Source: Echinicola rosea
Lineage (GTDB): Bacteria; Bacteroidota; Bacteroidia; Cytophagales; Cyclobacteriaceae
DNA: 64,000 nt
Reading direction: 5' to 3'
Assembly (NCBI RefSeq): GCF_005281475.1
Contig: NZ_CP040106.1
Span: 4,058,501-4,122,500 of the forward strand
Shown here: positions 1 through 8,057 of the stretch, piece by piece
Layout of the letters: the number at the start of each line of letters is the position of its first letter
Numbering within the stretch: position 1 is the first letter of the stretch
Notes under the pieces: generated by a model
Seen by the model: only the letters and a program-made list of their open reading frames with translations
Database searches by the model: none
Told to the model about the DNA's origin: nothing
Translations under genes and position numbers: made by a program

Positions 1-694
1 TTACAATCGAATTGTTATGTCCATGATGCCATTTCATTTTTAGCATATCGGGATTCTCCTTCCCTGTTGGTTCACCAGGAAAGTTGTTTTTATAATCCAC
101 TTGAATGGGATCATTGGGATCAAGATTGGCCACCTTTCCATTTTCGATATACACCGTTGGCACCCTATCCTGAGTAGCCGCCATGATATAGCTATAGTCA
201 AAACCCACTTCATTTGGCCCTGGACTAATCGGTTCATTCCAGTTCACATCACCTTCTCCCAAGCCCAAATGCCATTTGCCGACAATACCGGTATGGTAGC
301 CGAGGCTGTTAAGCATCTTGGGTATGGTGAGTTGGTCTGTTCCTATTAGCAAGGGAGCTGTACCGGGCAATATTCTTGCATTCTTATTTCTCCAAGGATA
401 AGATCCGGTAAGTAGCCCATAACGGCTCGGCGTACACGTAGCGGAAGTAGCATAACCATTGGTAAAGCGCACACCACCATTTGCGAGCTTATCCATATTG
501 GGTGTGCTTAGGGCAGTGGCTCCATAAGCACTCATATCACCATATCCAAGATCATCCATATAGATGATCACTACATTGGGCTTCTGGCGGTCGTCCGCTT
601 TATTGGATTCGGCGAGCCCTTTTGATTCTTTGCCGGAGCAGCTTACAAGTTGTGTCAATATGAGTACACCAACTGCTATTATATTATATTTCAT
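1..694 (-). CDS. Type I sulfatase, lipoprotein, C-terminus beyond window
   Basis: First 231 residues of a formylglycine-dependent sulfatase (S1) that would remove sulfate esters from a glycan outside the inner membrane. Read by hand from ATG at 694. Residues 1-19 are a lipoprotein signal ending QLVSC (lipid-carrying C19). PNVVIIYMDD at 39-48 holds the calcium-binding Asp pair, C-T-P-S-R at 87-91 is the motif whose Cys becomes formylglycine, and GKWHLG follows. The frame is open to base 1, so the gene is cut only by the window edge. It lies 31 bp past repeat copy 1 and behind the zinc dehydrogenase, and probably shares its promoter. Family is certain; the sulfate position attacked cannot be told. 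Confidence 0.93.
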   Translation of the reverse strand, partial: MKYNIIAVGVLILTQLVSCSGKESKGLAESNKADDRQKPNVVIIYMDDLGYGDMSAYGATALSTPNMDKLANGGVRFTNGYATSATCTPSRYGLLTGSYPWRNKNARILPGTAPLLIGTDQLTIPKMLNSLGYHTGIVGKWHLGLGEGDVNWNEPISPGPNEVGFDYSYIMAATQDRVPTVYIENGKVANLDPNDPIQVDYKNNFPGEPTGKENPDMLKMKWHHGHNNSIV

Positions 695-724
695 ACTTAT
701 TATGATTGTAGGTTTTTAGATCGA

Positions 725-970
725 TTAAACCCGAAATATGCATTAGCCTATCTACGCCACGCACAGGTATTACTGCCTGATCCACCGTGGAGGACCAAAT
801 CAGTCGCTACGCTGCTGTTTACTATTCTATCTGGCCGCTAGACAGGTTCACCATCCGCCCTTTTGGCGGATGCCTCAATCTCCAAACGACCTGATTTATT
901 CCCGTTTCAACCCTTCCCAATAGCTATCGGAACAGGCGATAACAATTCCTAATGCATAAAACGGGTTAAA
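725..970. repeat. MITE-like palindromic intergenic repeat, copy 1
   Basis: Begins TTAAACCCGAAATATGCATT and ends with the near inverse (AATGCATAAAACGGGTTAAA). The interior carries GC-rich inverted repeats (ATCCGCC...GGCGGAT). No coding potential. The same ends occur at 7882, 20732 and 30859, with a degenerate copy at 62034. The right end overlaps the last codon position of the dehydrogenase: the TAA stop at 966-968 is inside the repeat. It separates the dehydrogenase from the partial sulfatase. Confidence 0.8.
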
Positions 971-1976
971 GTGTTACCATTGCTTTGATGACCTTATTGG
1001 CGGGATCCAGCCAGCTGGCAAAATCCTCCTTTACTTGATCAAAGCCTACTCGATGGGTGATATAAGATTCCGCTTTCACCTTTTGTTCTTTCAGGGCTTT
1101 CAGTACCGTATCAAAATCTTCCCTAGTGGCATTTCTGCTGCTCATCAGTGTGGACTCACGTTTGTGAAATTCAGGATGGTTGATCTCAATCGGACCTTTT
1201 TGAAGACCTACAAGTACATACCTGCCACCATGAGCCATGAGACCGAAGCCATTATGGATGGCTATCGAGCTACCCGTGGCATCAATGACCGCTTCAGCAA
1301 AATTCCCTCCGGTAATTTTCTCGATCTCCTTCCTGAAATCACCTTTGGCATTGACGGTATATTCCACCCCAAAGGTTTCACGACAAAAAGCCAACCTGTC
1401 CTCGTTGATATCCATGGCAATCACCTTCCCTCCTGCTATCCGGGCAAATTCCATAACACCCAATCCAATAGGTCCTGCTCCCATCACCACCACAAACTCG
1501 CCTGGTTTCACGTCTGCTCTTCTTACTCCATGTGCACCGATGGCCAATGGTTCTGCCAAAGCCAACTGGTCCAAACTAAGTCCACCCCCTTTTACCAAAG
1601 CTGAAGGGGGTACCGAAATGTATTCTTTCATCCCACCATCCTCATGGACACCAAATACACTGATGCTGGCGCAGCAATTTGGCTTCTGAGCGAGACACGC
1701 TACGCATTGGCCGCAGTTAAAGTAAGGAATGATCGTAACCAGGTCCCCAACAGAACAACCCTCTGCTCCCCCTGTTTCTATGAGCTCACCTGACAGCTCA
1801 TGTCCCAGTACCCTTGGGTAACTGAAATAGGGCTGGGTACCTTCATAAGCATGGAGGTCTGTACCACATATGCCGATACGTTTGATCTTGATCAGTGCCT
1901 TTCCTGGGCTTGGAGCAGGTTTCTCTCCCTCTATATACTCAAAATGCCCCGGTTCCTTACAGGTCAATATTTTCAT
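966..1976 (-). CDS. Zinc-dependent medium-chain dehydrogenase (sugar/sugar-acid oxidoreductase)
   Basis: 336-residue cytoplasmic medium-chain alcohol dehydrogenase. Catalytic zinc ligands are visible as C37, H59-E60 and E142. The structural zinc lobe is the cysteine cluster at 88, 91, 94 and 101/102. The nucleotide-binding GAGPIG is at 166-171. Length and the AIGAHGVRRA segment resemble the LgoD/YjjN type (L-galactonate dehydrogenase) and related sorbitol/threonine dehydrogenases. In this setting it could oxidise L-fucose, L-galactose or a derived acid, alongside the lactonase at 6944 and the mutarotase at 11772; that role is inferred. A predicted operator and promoter sit upstream at 2147-2208. 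The stop codon lies in repeat copy 1. Substrate unknown; family assignment firm. Confidence 0.9.
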   Translation of the reverse strand: MKILTCKEPGHFEYIEGEKPAPSPGKALIKIKRIGICGTDLHAYEGTQPYFSYPRVLGHELSGELIETGGAEGCSVGDLVTIIPYFNCGQCVACLAQKPNCCASISVFGVHEDGGMKEYISVPPSALVKGGGLSLDQLALAEPLAIGAHGVRRADVKPGEFVVVMGAGPIGLGVMEFARIAGGKVIAMDINEDRLAFCRETFGVEYTVNAKGDFRKEIEKITGGNFAEAVIDATGSSIAIHNGFGLMAHGGRYVLVGLQKGPIEINHPEFHKRESTLMSSRNATREDFDTVLKALKEQKVKAESYITHRVGFDQVKEDFASWLDPANKVIKAMVTL

Positions 1977-2021
1977 TGTTATATATTTTTTATTGTTGTA
2001 ACTATTTTTTATTTAAAAAGA

Positions 2022-2052
2022 AAAACCATTGCCTTAAAAAGAACAATGGTTT
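2022..2052 (-). terminator. Leader hairpin (possible terminator/attenuator)
   Basis: Nine-base perfect stem AAACCATTG (2023-2031) and CAATGGTTT (2044-2052) with a 12-base loop. Read on the minus strand it is followed by a T-rich run. It lies between the predicted promoter at 2147 and the dehydrogenase start at 1976, so it may end sulfatase read-through or act in the dehydrogenase leader. Confidence 0.45.
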
Positions 2053-2146
2053 CTATAACTAATAAACCCCTAATTAAAATGAACTCTGGAAAAAATGGTT
2101 ACAGTTGATTGCACATAACATCAGGTTTTCCATCACTTTAATTAAT

Positions 2147-2208
2147 CAAAGATGTCAAATAATACCTGTTTTCTCCACCTCATATGTTTATAATCACAGG
2201 ACAATTGT
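2147..2208 (-). promoter_or_regulatory. Site G: 21-bp direct-repeat operator plus -7 box, upstream of dehydrogenase
   Basis: Minus-strand reading: ACAATTGT (2208-2201), N13, ACATATGA (2187-2180), N25, then CATCTTTG (2154-2147), a one-mismatch match to the Bacteroidota -7 consensus TANNTTTG. The same half-site, 13-base spacer and 25-base distance recur upstream of five other operons. The start codon is about 170 bases downstream. Confidence 0.65.
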
Positions 2209-2259
2209 TTATTTCTTACGCTTAGCGTCCATATTTTTACGAAAAACTACAAATTGACC

Positions 2260-3963
2260 TCAATCATCCCAGTGAGCATCGATTACCTGCTGAATATGGG
2301 GATAGTTTTCGTCTGTTTCGTTTAGCTCTTCCCGTAATCTTTTGAGTTCTATCTTTAGCTCATCTATCTTCTCTTGGTACTTGGGATCATCATAACGATT
2401 ATCCATTTCGTTTGGATCTTCTTTTAGATCATAAAACTCCCAGGCGACAGGTGTATGACGGGTAAAGTCATTGCCCCAGGAGGCTTTGTTCCATTCAGCA
2501 TTGGGGTCATCGGTATCTACCCAATACCTACCATAATAAAAGATCAGCTTGTACCTTTTGGTCCTGACGCCAAAATGGGCGGGATTTCCATGCCTATGTG
2601 CCAAATGCATCCAGTACCTATAATAGGTGGATTTTTGCCAATCTGCTGGCTCTTCATTGGTTTTCAAAATAGACGCAAAGCTCTTTCCTTGCATGTATTC
2701 AGGCACACTTCCTCCAGCCAGATCTATTAGCGTAGGTGCAAAGTCAGTGTTATTGATGATGGCATCTGTCCGGGTGTCGGCTTGGATTTTTTCTGGATAC
2801 CTGATTAAAAATGGCATGCGCATCGATTCATCATACATCCATCTTTTATCTATATAATCATGCTCGCCCAGCATAAACCCTTGGTCACTGGTGTACACAA
2901 TGATGGTGTTTTCCAACAATCCCTTTTCCTTTAAATAGGCCAGAAACCTTTTCACATTATCATCGACCCCTTTGACACATCGGAGGTATTTCTTTAGATA
3001 ACTCTGGTAAACCTTGGAAGTATAGGCTTTTTCTTCAGCATCCATATTCCACTTTACCAGTTCTTCTGGACGGATATCCGCTGCATTCCTATAATTTTTA
3101 TAATTTTCGCCTTTCCAGATATTCATCGCTTGGTTTCGGATCAGGTTTCTATGGGATACCGATGAACCGATAATTCTGGTAAGGCTATCATTTTTTCCCC
3201 TGGTAGCGACCGAGCCATTATTGCCATTGTCGTAGAGGCTTGCTGGCTCAGGGATAAACGTGTCATCCAAATACGATTCGTACCTAGGAGCATTTTCAAA
3301 ATCATCATGGGGCGCCTTGAAATGATACATCATGAAAAATGGCTGATCCTCTTTTCGTTCATTTTCAAACCAGTCAATTACCTGGTCGGTAATAATATCG
3401 GAACTATGTCCTTGGTAGCTTACCGTATTGTTGGGCCAGGGCTTTTCTCCCTTCACCCTGAAATCCGGATCGAAGTATTTGCCCTGCACAGGAAGTACTT
3501 TATAGTAGTCAAATGCTGCAGGCTCCTCGTGCAGGTGCCACTTTCCTACTATAGCAGTTTGGTACCCTAATTTTTTCAGCTCTGTGGGCAAATATTGCTT
3601 TTCTGGTGGCAATTTCCCCTCTAAGTCAATCACCCCATTGGTCTGTGCTCGCTGCCCAGTCAATACCGCCGCCCTGCTGGGCACGCATATGGAATTATTG
3701 ACAAAGCAGTTATCAAATATCATCCCTTCTCTGGCCAGACTGTCCAATGTAGGCGTGGGATTCAGGTCTGCCAAACGACTACCGTAGATCCCAAATGCTT
3801 GACTGGTATGGTCATCTGCCATGATATAGATAATATTTGGGGGCCGCTCTTCGGAAGTTTTTTCTTTCTTTGACGGGGAACATGCCATAGCCAAAGCCAC
3901 CATACAGGCCGTTAATGACCTCCCAAGTATTTTAGGTGTTAACTTCTGTATTTTATAGGTCAT
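2260..3963 (-). CDS. Type I sulfatase, lipoprotein
   Basis: 567-residue sulfatase, full length for S1. Lipobox LAMAC (C28) predicts membrane anchoring, probably facing the periplasm or cell surface. Motifs: IIYIMADDH (Ca-site Asp), C-V-P-S-R with the formylglycine Cys at 93, GKWHLH, and SDQGFMLGEHDY (second metal/substrate region). The last 60 residues are charged and helical. Its ATG overlaps the end of the preceding sulfatase by 11 bp (3953-3963), implying translational coupling in the order Gfo/Idh protein, sulfatase, sulfatase. Third gene of that operon. The DDHTSQAFG type resembles heparan/GlcNAc-6-O-type sulfatases, but the actual linkage cannot be inferred. Confidence 0.95.
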   Translation of the reverse strand: MTYKIQKLTPKILGRSLTACMVALAMACSPSKKEKTSEERPPNIIYIMADDHTSQAFGIYGSRLADLNPTPTLDSLAREGMIFDNCFVNNSICVPSRAAVLTGQRAQTNGVIDLEGKLPPEKQYLPTELKKLGYQTAIVGKWHLHEEPAAFDYYKVLPVQGKYFDPDFRVKGEKPWPNNTVSYQGHSSDIITDQVIDWFENERKEDQPFFMMYHFKAPHDDFENAPRYESYLDDTFIPEPASLYDNGNNGSVATRGKNDSLTRIIGSSVSHRNLIRNQAMNIWKGENYKNYRNAADIRPEELVKWNMDAEEKAYTSKVYQSYLKKYLRCVKGVDDNVKRFLAYLKEKGLLENTIIVYTSDQGFMLGEHDYIDKRWMYDESMRMPFLIRYPEKIQADTRTDAIINNTDFAPTLIDLAGGSVPEYMQGKSFASILKTNEEPADWQKSTYYRYWMHLAHRHGNPAHFGVRTKRYKLIFYYGRYWVDTDDPNAEWNKASWGNDFTRHTPVAWEFYDLKEDPNEMDNRYDDPKYQEKIDELKIELKRLREELNETDENYPHIQQVIDAHWDD

Positions 3964-5467
3964 AATCTTCTTTGTTTAATACCAATTGATCCCCCAACCT
4001 TCGCTGTTCTGCTTGGAGAGCGGCAAACATTGAGGCTATTCTTTCACGTTGTGCTTTATTGCCTGACAAATCATCCATTTCATGGGGGTCTTGGGCAAGG
4101 TCATACAGTAGGATTTTACTTGCTGATGGATAGACGATCAATTTATAGCCATCTTGCTTGATCATCCGTTGATAGTTGATGTATGCGCCGTATACCTTAT
4201 CCATCCCTTGGGTTGGATCACCTTTTGCCAAGTCCAAAATACTGTTAAAGGCCACGTAATCTGGCTTTTTCACACCTGCTATCGCTAGACTCGTCGCCAT
4301 TGCATCTTGCAAATAGATGTTTTCATCCAGCCGTTTTCCTTCTGGTATTCCCGGTCCGACAATGATAAAGGGTGCTGCCACACTATGTTCATACATGTTT
4401 TGCTTTCCCAATAATCCATGTTTCCCCATTGCTAGCCCATGATCTGCGGTAAAGATGATATAGGTATTTTCTCTAGCGCCAATAGCTGCTAGTTTGTCCA
4501 TGATTTCCCCAATTTGAGCGTCCATATGACTGAGCAAGGCATAATACTCCTGAAGGTGCTTTTTAATGGCGTAAGGGGTTCGGGGAAATGGCGCCAGTGC
4601 TTCGTCTCTCAGTGAAGGGCCATTGCCAATGGCATCCTTATGCGGATATAAGGGCATATAACTCTTGGGAAGTTTTAGTTCATCCACCTTATACTGATCC
4701 AAAAAAGATCTCGGAGATTGGCGCGGGTCATGGACAGCATTAAAAGCTAGGTACATAAAGAATGGTTTTTCTTGTCCCTGGGCATGGTCCATAAATGCCA
4801 ATGCATCATCTCTCAAAACCTCACTCCAATGTTTTCCACCTTCCCAGTACCCTCCCTGACTTTGATCTGCTGGATCCCAAGAAGTATCATTTGGATTTTT
4901 GGGACGGTCATAGCCTAACGGCATGATGGACGAAGGATCGGCCTTTTCCTGCTTTGCCAGAGAATCAAATTTATGCACCATCGTAGCATGGTCCCAGTGG
5001 TCTCCCGGCATCCCGCCCCTGATATGGGCTGTATGGTCAAAAATCTCACTGGGATGGACATCTACATGCCACTTTCCAGTCATGTAGGTTTCATATCCGG
5101 CTGCTTTCATCAGCCTTGGCCAAGTCTGGTCCAACCTCTCCCCTTTCTTCCAGTTTTCCTTAAACTTCTGGGCCTCCCATACTGACCTTCCTGAAATCAT
5201 CATGGTCCTGGATGCGGTACATACCGCCCCTGTCCAAGATCCCATATTATAGGCTTTGGTAAAGGAGGTCCCTTCTGCCATTAATTTATTGAGATTTGGA
5301 GTATGGACCGCATTGGGCTCTAAGCCACCTAAAGCGGTAAATGTCAAGTCATCTGCAAATACAAACAGGACATTGGGTTTTGTGATTTTCTCCTGACTCG
5401 TTGATTGGCTACAGGCGGAGATCAATATCACCCCCGCCGTTGCCAATGCTCCTATTAGTTTATTCAT
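3953..5467 (-). CDS. Type I sulfatase, lipoprotein (choline-sulfatase-like branch)
   Basis: 504-residue S1 sulfatase. Signal peptide ends LISAC (C19, lipoprotein). Visible motifs: VLFVFADD, C-T-A-S-R with the formylglycine Cys at 83 (Ala instead of Pro at motif position 3, an allowed form), TGKWHVD and TADHGLAMGKHGLLGKQNMYEH. It closely resembles the sulfatase at 31054 in order and wording of motifs (TGxxCxASR, RDEALAPFPRT, HMDAQIGEIMDKL), so the two look like paralogues in different operons. The start overlaps the stop of the Gfo/Idh gene by 4 bp (ATGA), and its own end overlaps the next sulfatase by 11 bp. Sulfated substrate not determinable. Confidence 0.95.
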   Translation of the reverse strand: MNKLIGALATAGVILISACSQSTSQEKITKPNVLFVFADDLTFTALGGLEPNAVHTPNLNKLMAEGTSFTKAYNMGSWTGAVCTASRTMMISGRSVWEAQKFKENWKKGERLDQTWPRLMKAAGYETYMTGKWHVDVHPSEIFDHTAHIRGGMPGDHWDHATMVHKFDSLAKQEKADPSSIMPLGYDRPKNPNDTSWDPADQSQGGYWEGGKHWSEVLRDDALAFMDHAQGQEKPFFMYLAFNAVHDPRQSPRSFLDQYKVDELKLPKSYMPLYPHKDAIGNGPSLRDEALAPFPRTPYAIKKHLQEYYALLSHMDAQIGEIMDKLAAIGARENTYIIFTADHGLAMGKHGLLGKQNMYEHSVAAPFIIVGPGIPEGKRLDENIYLQDAMATSLAIAGVKKPDYVAFNSILDLAKGDPTQGMDKVYGAYINYQRMIKQDGYKLIVYPSASKILLYDLAQDPHEMDDLSGNKAQRERIASMFAALQAEQRRLGDQLVLNKEDYDL

Positions 5468-6786
5468 TGCTGAAATTTCCTGTATTCGTACCCCATCATG
5501 GAGTTGGCTTCTTTGTCCTTTTTGAATTTCTCTTTCCTGGGATTCCAGTCCAATGGCCTGTTTAGTCGATAGGCAATATTGGCAATATTACAGATAGTGG
5601 CTGATCGGTGTCCGATTTCCACATCACAGATTGGTTTTTCACGGCTTTGCATACAATCAAGCCAATTCTTATGGTGCCCCCCATCAGTATTGTACAATTT
5701 CACATCTGTGGGTTTCAGTTCGATATCCTTAAGGTGAGCGGGGGTGGGCTCAAAGTAATTTCTGCTGATATCCATCTTGCCTTCTGTCCCGATAAAACGT
5801 ACGCCATAACCTCTGCCAAAATCATGATGCACCATCTCCACGCCATTATCATAAATCATCTTCAAGCCCGTCTGTGGACTGGTCTCGCCTGCGGGTGGAA
5901 CGTACTGTACTGGACCGCTGCTGTCCATACCCAAGGCCCACTGGGCGATATCAAACATATGTGCTCCCCAATCACAAAGAATACCTCCACCAGTTTCATC
6001 AAACAGCCTCCAATCAGGCCAAAATTTCACGTCATTGTCAGGTGGAGCCAACCGATGATTATAGGCCAACATCGGTGCTGGACCGCACCATTGGTTCCAA
6101 TCCACCTCTGAAGGTAGAGGCTCTTTTTGTAGATCGTAGGGTCTGGATGGTGATCCCACTTGCACCAGGACTTGTTTAATCTCGCCCAAATAACCATTTC
6201 TCACCAATTCACAGGCTTTTCGAAAACTGTCCCACGAACGTTGCATACTTCCGGTCTGGACAATGCTGTCGTATTTTTTGGCCATATCCACCATTTCCTT
6301 GCCTTCATTAATGGTCAATGTCAGCGGCTTCTCGCAATACACATCCTTTCCTGCCTTCATCGCATCGATGGCATTGAGCGCATGCCAATGGTCGGGGGTC
6401 GCAATGACCACCCCGTCAATGGAATCACTGGCCAACAACTCCCTATAATCTGAGTAGGTCTGTAGAGCATTAGCGGAGATTTCTCTTCCGGCATTTTTAT
6501 AGGATGCAGATGCATGTTGTTTGAACCAATCCATTTTTGTGGTCCACACATCTGATCCTGCTACGATCTGCGCATTTTCCTGCTTTGCAAACGCCCCTAT
6601 CAATCCACGGCTTTGCTTACCAAGCCCAATAAACCCTAAGTTGATTTTGTCACTGGGAGCTACATACCCCTTGCCCAATACATGCCGGGGCACAATGGCT
6701 ATTCCCCCGAGGGCTATCAATGATGATTTTAAAAAATCTCTTCTTCCGGCATTTTTGGTCCGGATTTCCGCTTTATTGTCTTTCAT
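5464..6786 (-). CDS. Tat-exported Gfo/Idh/MocA-family oxidoreductase
   Basis: 440 residues from the chosen ATG at 6786. A longer frame to 6828 exists, but it puts 14 odd residues before the signal. A twin-arginine signal (AGRRDFLKSSLIALGG, RR at 15-16) predicts folded export. The nucleotide-binding GFIGLGKQSRG is at 51-61 and the family CEKP motif at 151-154. A C-terminal alpha/beta domain with GGGILCDWGAHMFD follows. Such proteins carry NAD(P) and act on sugars by dehydrogenation or by redox-assisted glycoside cleavage (as in GH109). First gene of an operon with two coupled sulfatases, so action on a desulfated or sulfated sugar outside the cytoplasm is inferred. Precise reaction unknown. 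Confidence 0.9.
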   Translation of the reverse strand: MKDNKAEIRTKNAGRRDFLKSSLIALGGIAIVPRHVLGKGYVAPSDKINLGFIGLGKQSRGLIGAFAKQENAQIVAGSDVWTTKMDWFKQHASASYKNAGREISANALQTYSDYRELLASDSIDGVVIATPDHWHALNAIDAMKAGKDVYCEKPLTLTINEGKEMVDMAKKYDSIVQTGSMQRSWDSFRKACELVRNGYLGEIKQVLVQVGSPSRPYDLQKEPLPSEVDWNQWCGPAPMLAYNHRLAPPDNDVKFWPDWRLFDETGGGILCDWGAHMFDIAQWALGMDSSGPVQYVPPAGETSPQTGLKMIYDNGVEMVHHDFGRGYGVRFIGTEGKMDISRNYFEPTPAHLKDIELKPTDVKLYNTDGGHHKNWLDCMQSREKPICDVEIGHRSATICNIANIAYRLNRPLDWNPRKEKFKKDKEANSMMGYEYRKFQQ

Positions 6787-6849
6787 TTTCAGGTTAATTT
6801 TAGATTTATTTACAATGCAATATGTCAATTTTTACTAAATAGATGTAGA

Positions 6850-6878
6850 ACATATGTTTACTAATATGGCACATATCT
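6850..6878. promoter_or_regulatory. Site A: direct-repeat operator between Gfo/Idh operon and lactonase
   Basis: Plus strand: ACATATGT (6850-6857), N13, ACATATCT (6871-6878). The half-site is nearly its own complement, so it can be read for either gene. The -7 position 25 bases past it on the minus strand (6817-6824) is only a weak match. On the plus strand it ends 7 bases before the TTTG of the lactonase promoter. Confidence 0.5.
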
Positions 6879-6885
6879 GCACTGG

Positions 6886-6918
6886 TTTGGGGGCTTTCGA
6901 TCATTTGGTCTATTTTTG
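6886..6918 (+). promoter_or_regulatory. Bacteroidota-type promoter of the lactonase gene
   Basis: TTTG at 6886-6889, a 21-base spacer, then TATTTTTG at 6911-6918: full match to the Bacteroidota -33/-7 consensus (TTTG, TANNTTTG, spacer 19-21). Start codon at 6944 leaves a leader of roughly 20 bases. Confidence 0.7.
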
Positions 6919-6943
6919 ACGAAACAAAACAGTGTACATAACC

Positions 6944-7864
6944 ATGGACAGTTCACACCTATTTTTAGAACATACTTGCGAACTTGGTGAAGGAATATTC
7001 TATGACGGCCCCACAGCGTCGCTGTTCTGGGTAGACATAGACGGACAAATGGTCTATCGGTATTCCTTTGCCGCCTCGCAGACCAGCAATTGGCACCTAC
7101 CTGGAAAAGTCGGCACCATTGCTCCATATCCGCCGGATAGCTTATTGGTATCCTTGGACAAGGAAATCGGATATTTAAATCTCTCTGATGGTGAATACAC
7201 CCAGCTCATCGAGCTTGAAACAACACTCCACGCCAATCGCTTCAATGATGGAAAATGCGACCCGCATGGAAACTTTTGGTTTGGAAGCATGCACCTGCCC
7301 GAAAGACTACCGACAGGACATCTCTATTGCCTAGATCGGAAAGGCATGGTAAGAAAACAGTTATCAGACATAACGGTTTCCAATGGCCTGACTTGGGACC
7401 AAAGAAAAAACAAATTCTATTTTATAGATTCCCCCACACGTTCCATTTTTTCATTTGACTATCATGATGGTGCTACTTCCCTCCACAATAGGCAAACGGT
7501 CATCAAGGTTCCTAGCCAGATGGGCTTCCCTGATGGAATGACCATTGATGAAAACGGACTGCTCTATATTGCCTTATGGGGAGGCTATGGAGTAGGCATT
7601 TGGGATCCCGAGAATGGCCAACTGGTGGATAAAATCCCTGTCGATGCCCCTTTGGTGACCAGCTGTGCATTTGGGGATAAGGACCAGAAAGGACTCTATA
7701 TCAGCACCGCGCGTAAGGGTCTAGGCCAAGACGTATTGGCCAAATACCCACTCAGCGGCGGTATCTTTTACGCCCGATGTGAGACCAAAGGAATGCCTGC
7801 ATTCCCTTATCTTCGAGATGCCAGCATTCCCAATGACCACCCACCAACTTATGAGAACGGATAA
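6944..7864 (+). CDS. SMP-30/gluconolactonase-family sugar lactonase
   Basis: 306 residues from ATG 6944 (an in-frame GTG at 6932 adds four). No signal peptide, so cytoplasmic. Six-bladed propeller family with metal ligands visible as E16 in CELGEG, Asn/Asp in NRFNDGKCDPHGNFWFGSM, Asn in VSNGLTWD and Asp in GFPDGMTIDENGLLYIALWGG. It hydrolyses a sugar lactone to the acid. With the mutarotase and zinc dehydrogenase this fits L-fucono-, L-galactono- or L-rhamnonolactone; the choice is inferred. It is the only plus-strand gene, divergent from the Gfo/Idh operon, and its end faces the sulfatase at 8058 with repeat copy 2 between. Confidence 0.93.
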   Translation: MDSSHLFLEHTCELGEGIFYDGPTASLFWVDIDGQMVYRYSFAASQTSNWHLPGKVGTIAPYPPDSLLVSLDKEIGYLNLSDGEYTQLIELETTLHANRFNDGKCDPHGNFWFGSMHLPERLPTGHLYCLDRKGMVRKQLSDITVSNGLTWDQRKNKFYFIDSPTRSIFSFDYHDGATSLHNRQTVIKVPSQMGFPDGMTIDENGLLYIALWGGYGVGIWDPENGQLVDKIPVDAPLVTSCAFGDKDQKGLYISTARKGLGQDVLAKYPLSGGIFYARCETKGMPAFPYLRDASIPNDHPPTYENG

Positions 7865-7881
7865 GCACTTTTTATGGTCCT

Positions 7882-8056
7882 TTAACCCGGAATATGCATT
7901 AGCCTATCTGCTGCGACCTGAAACTGCTTCAAAATCAGTCGTTTCACTTTAGTTTTCGGCATAACCGTAGCGGTGCTACGCTAATGCCTCCAAACTAACT
8001 GATTTTCTTGCAATTTCAGCTCTCACTACGATTCCCAACGCATAATCCGGGTTTAA
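7882..8056. repeat. MITE-like palindromic intergenic repeat, copy 2
   Basis: Starts TTAACCCGGAATATGCATT and ends GCATAATCCGGGTTTAA, an imperfect inverted pair of about 19 bp. The centre holds a GTAGC...GCTAC hairpin. It is nearly identical to copy 4 (30859) in the opposite orientation. It fills the gap between the convergent lactonase and sulfatase genes, 1 bp from the sulfatase stop, so its transcript hairpin could also serve as a bidirectional terminator. Confidence 0.82.
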
Positions 8057-8057
8057 C

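Noticed and set aside
650..841. Small plus-strand ORF over repeat copy 1
   Set aside because: It reads through the palindromic repeat and the start of the partial sulfatase; no support as a gene.
5464..6786. Calling the Gfo/Idh protein a GH109 alpha-N-acetylgalactosaminidase
   Set aside because: Tat signal and fold fit, but the surrounding motifs are those of the general family; the specific GH109 assignment would need an alignment I cannot run.
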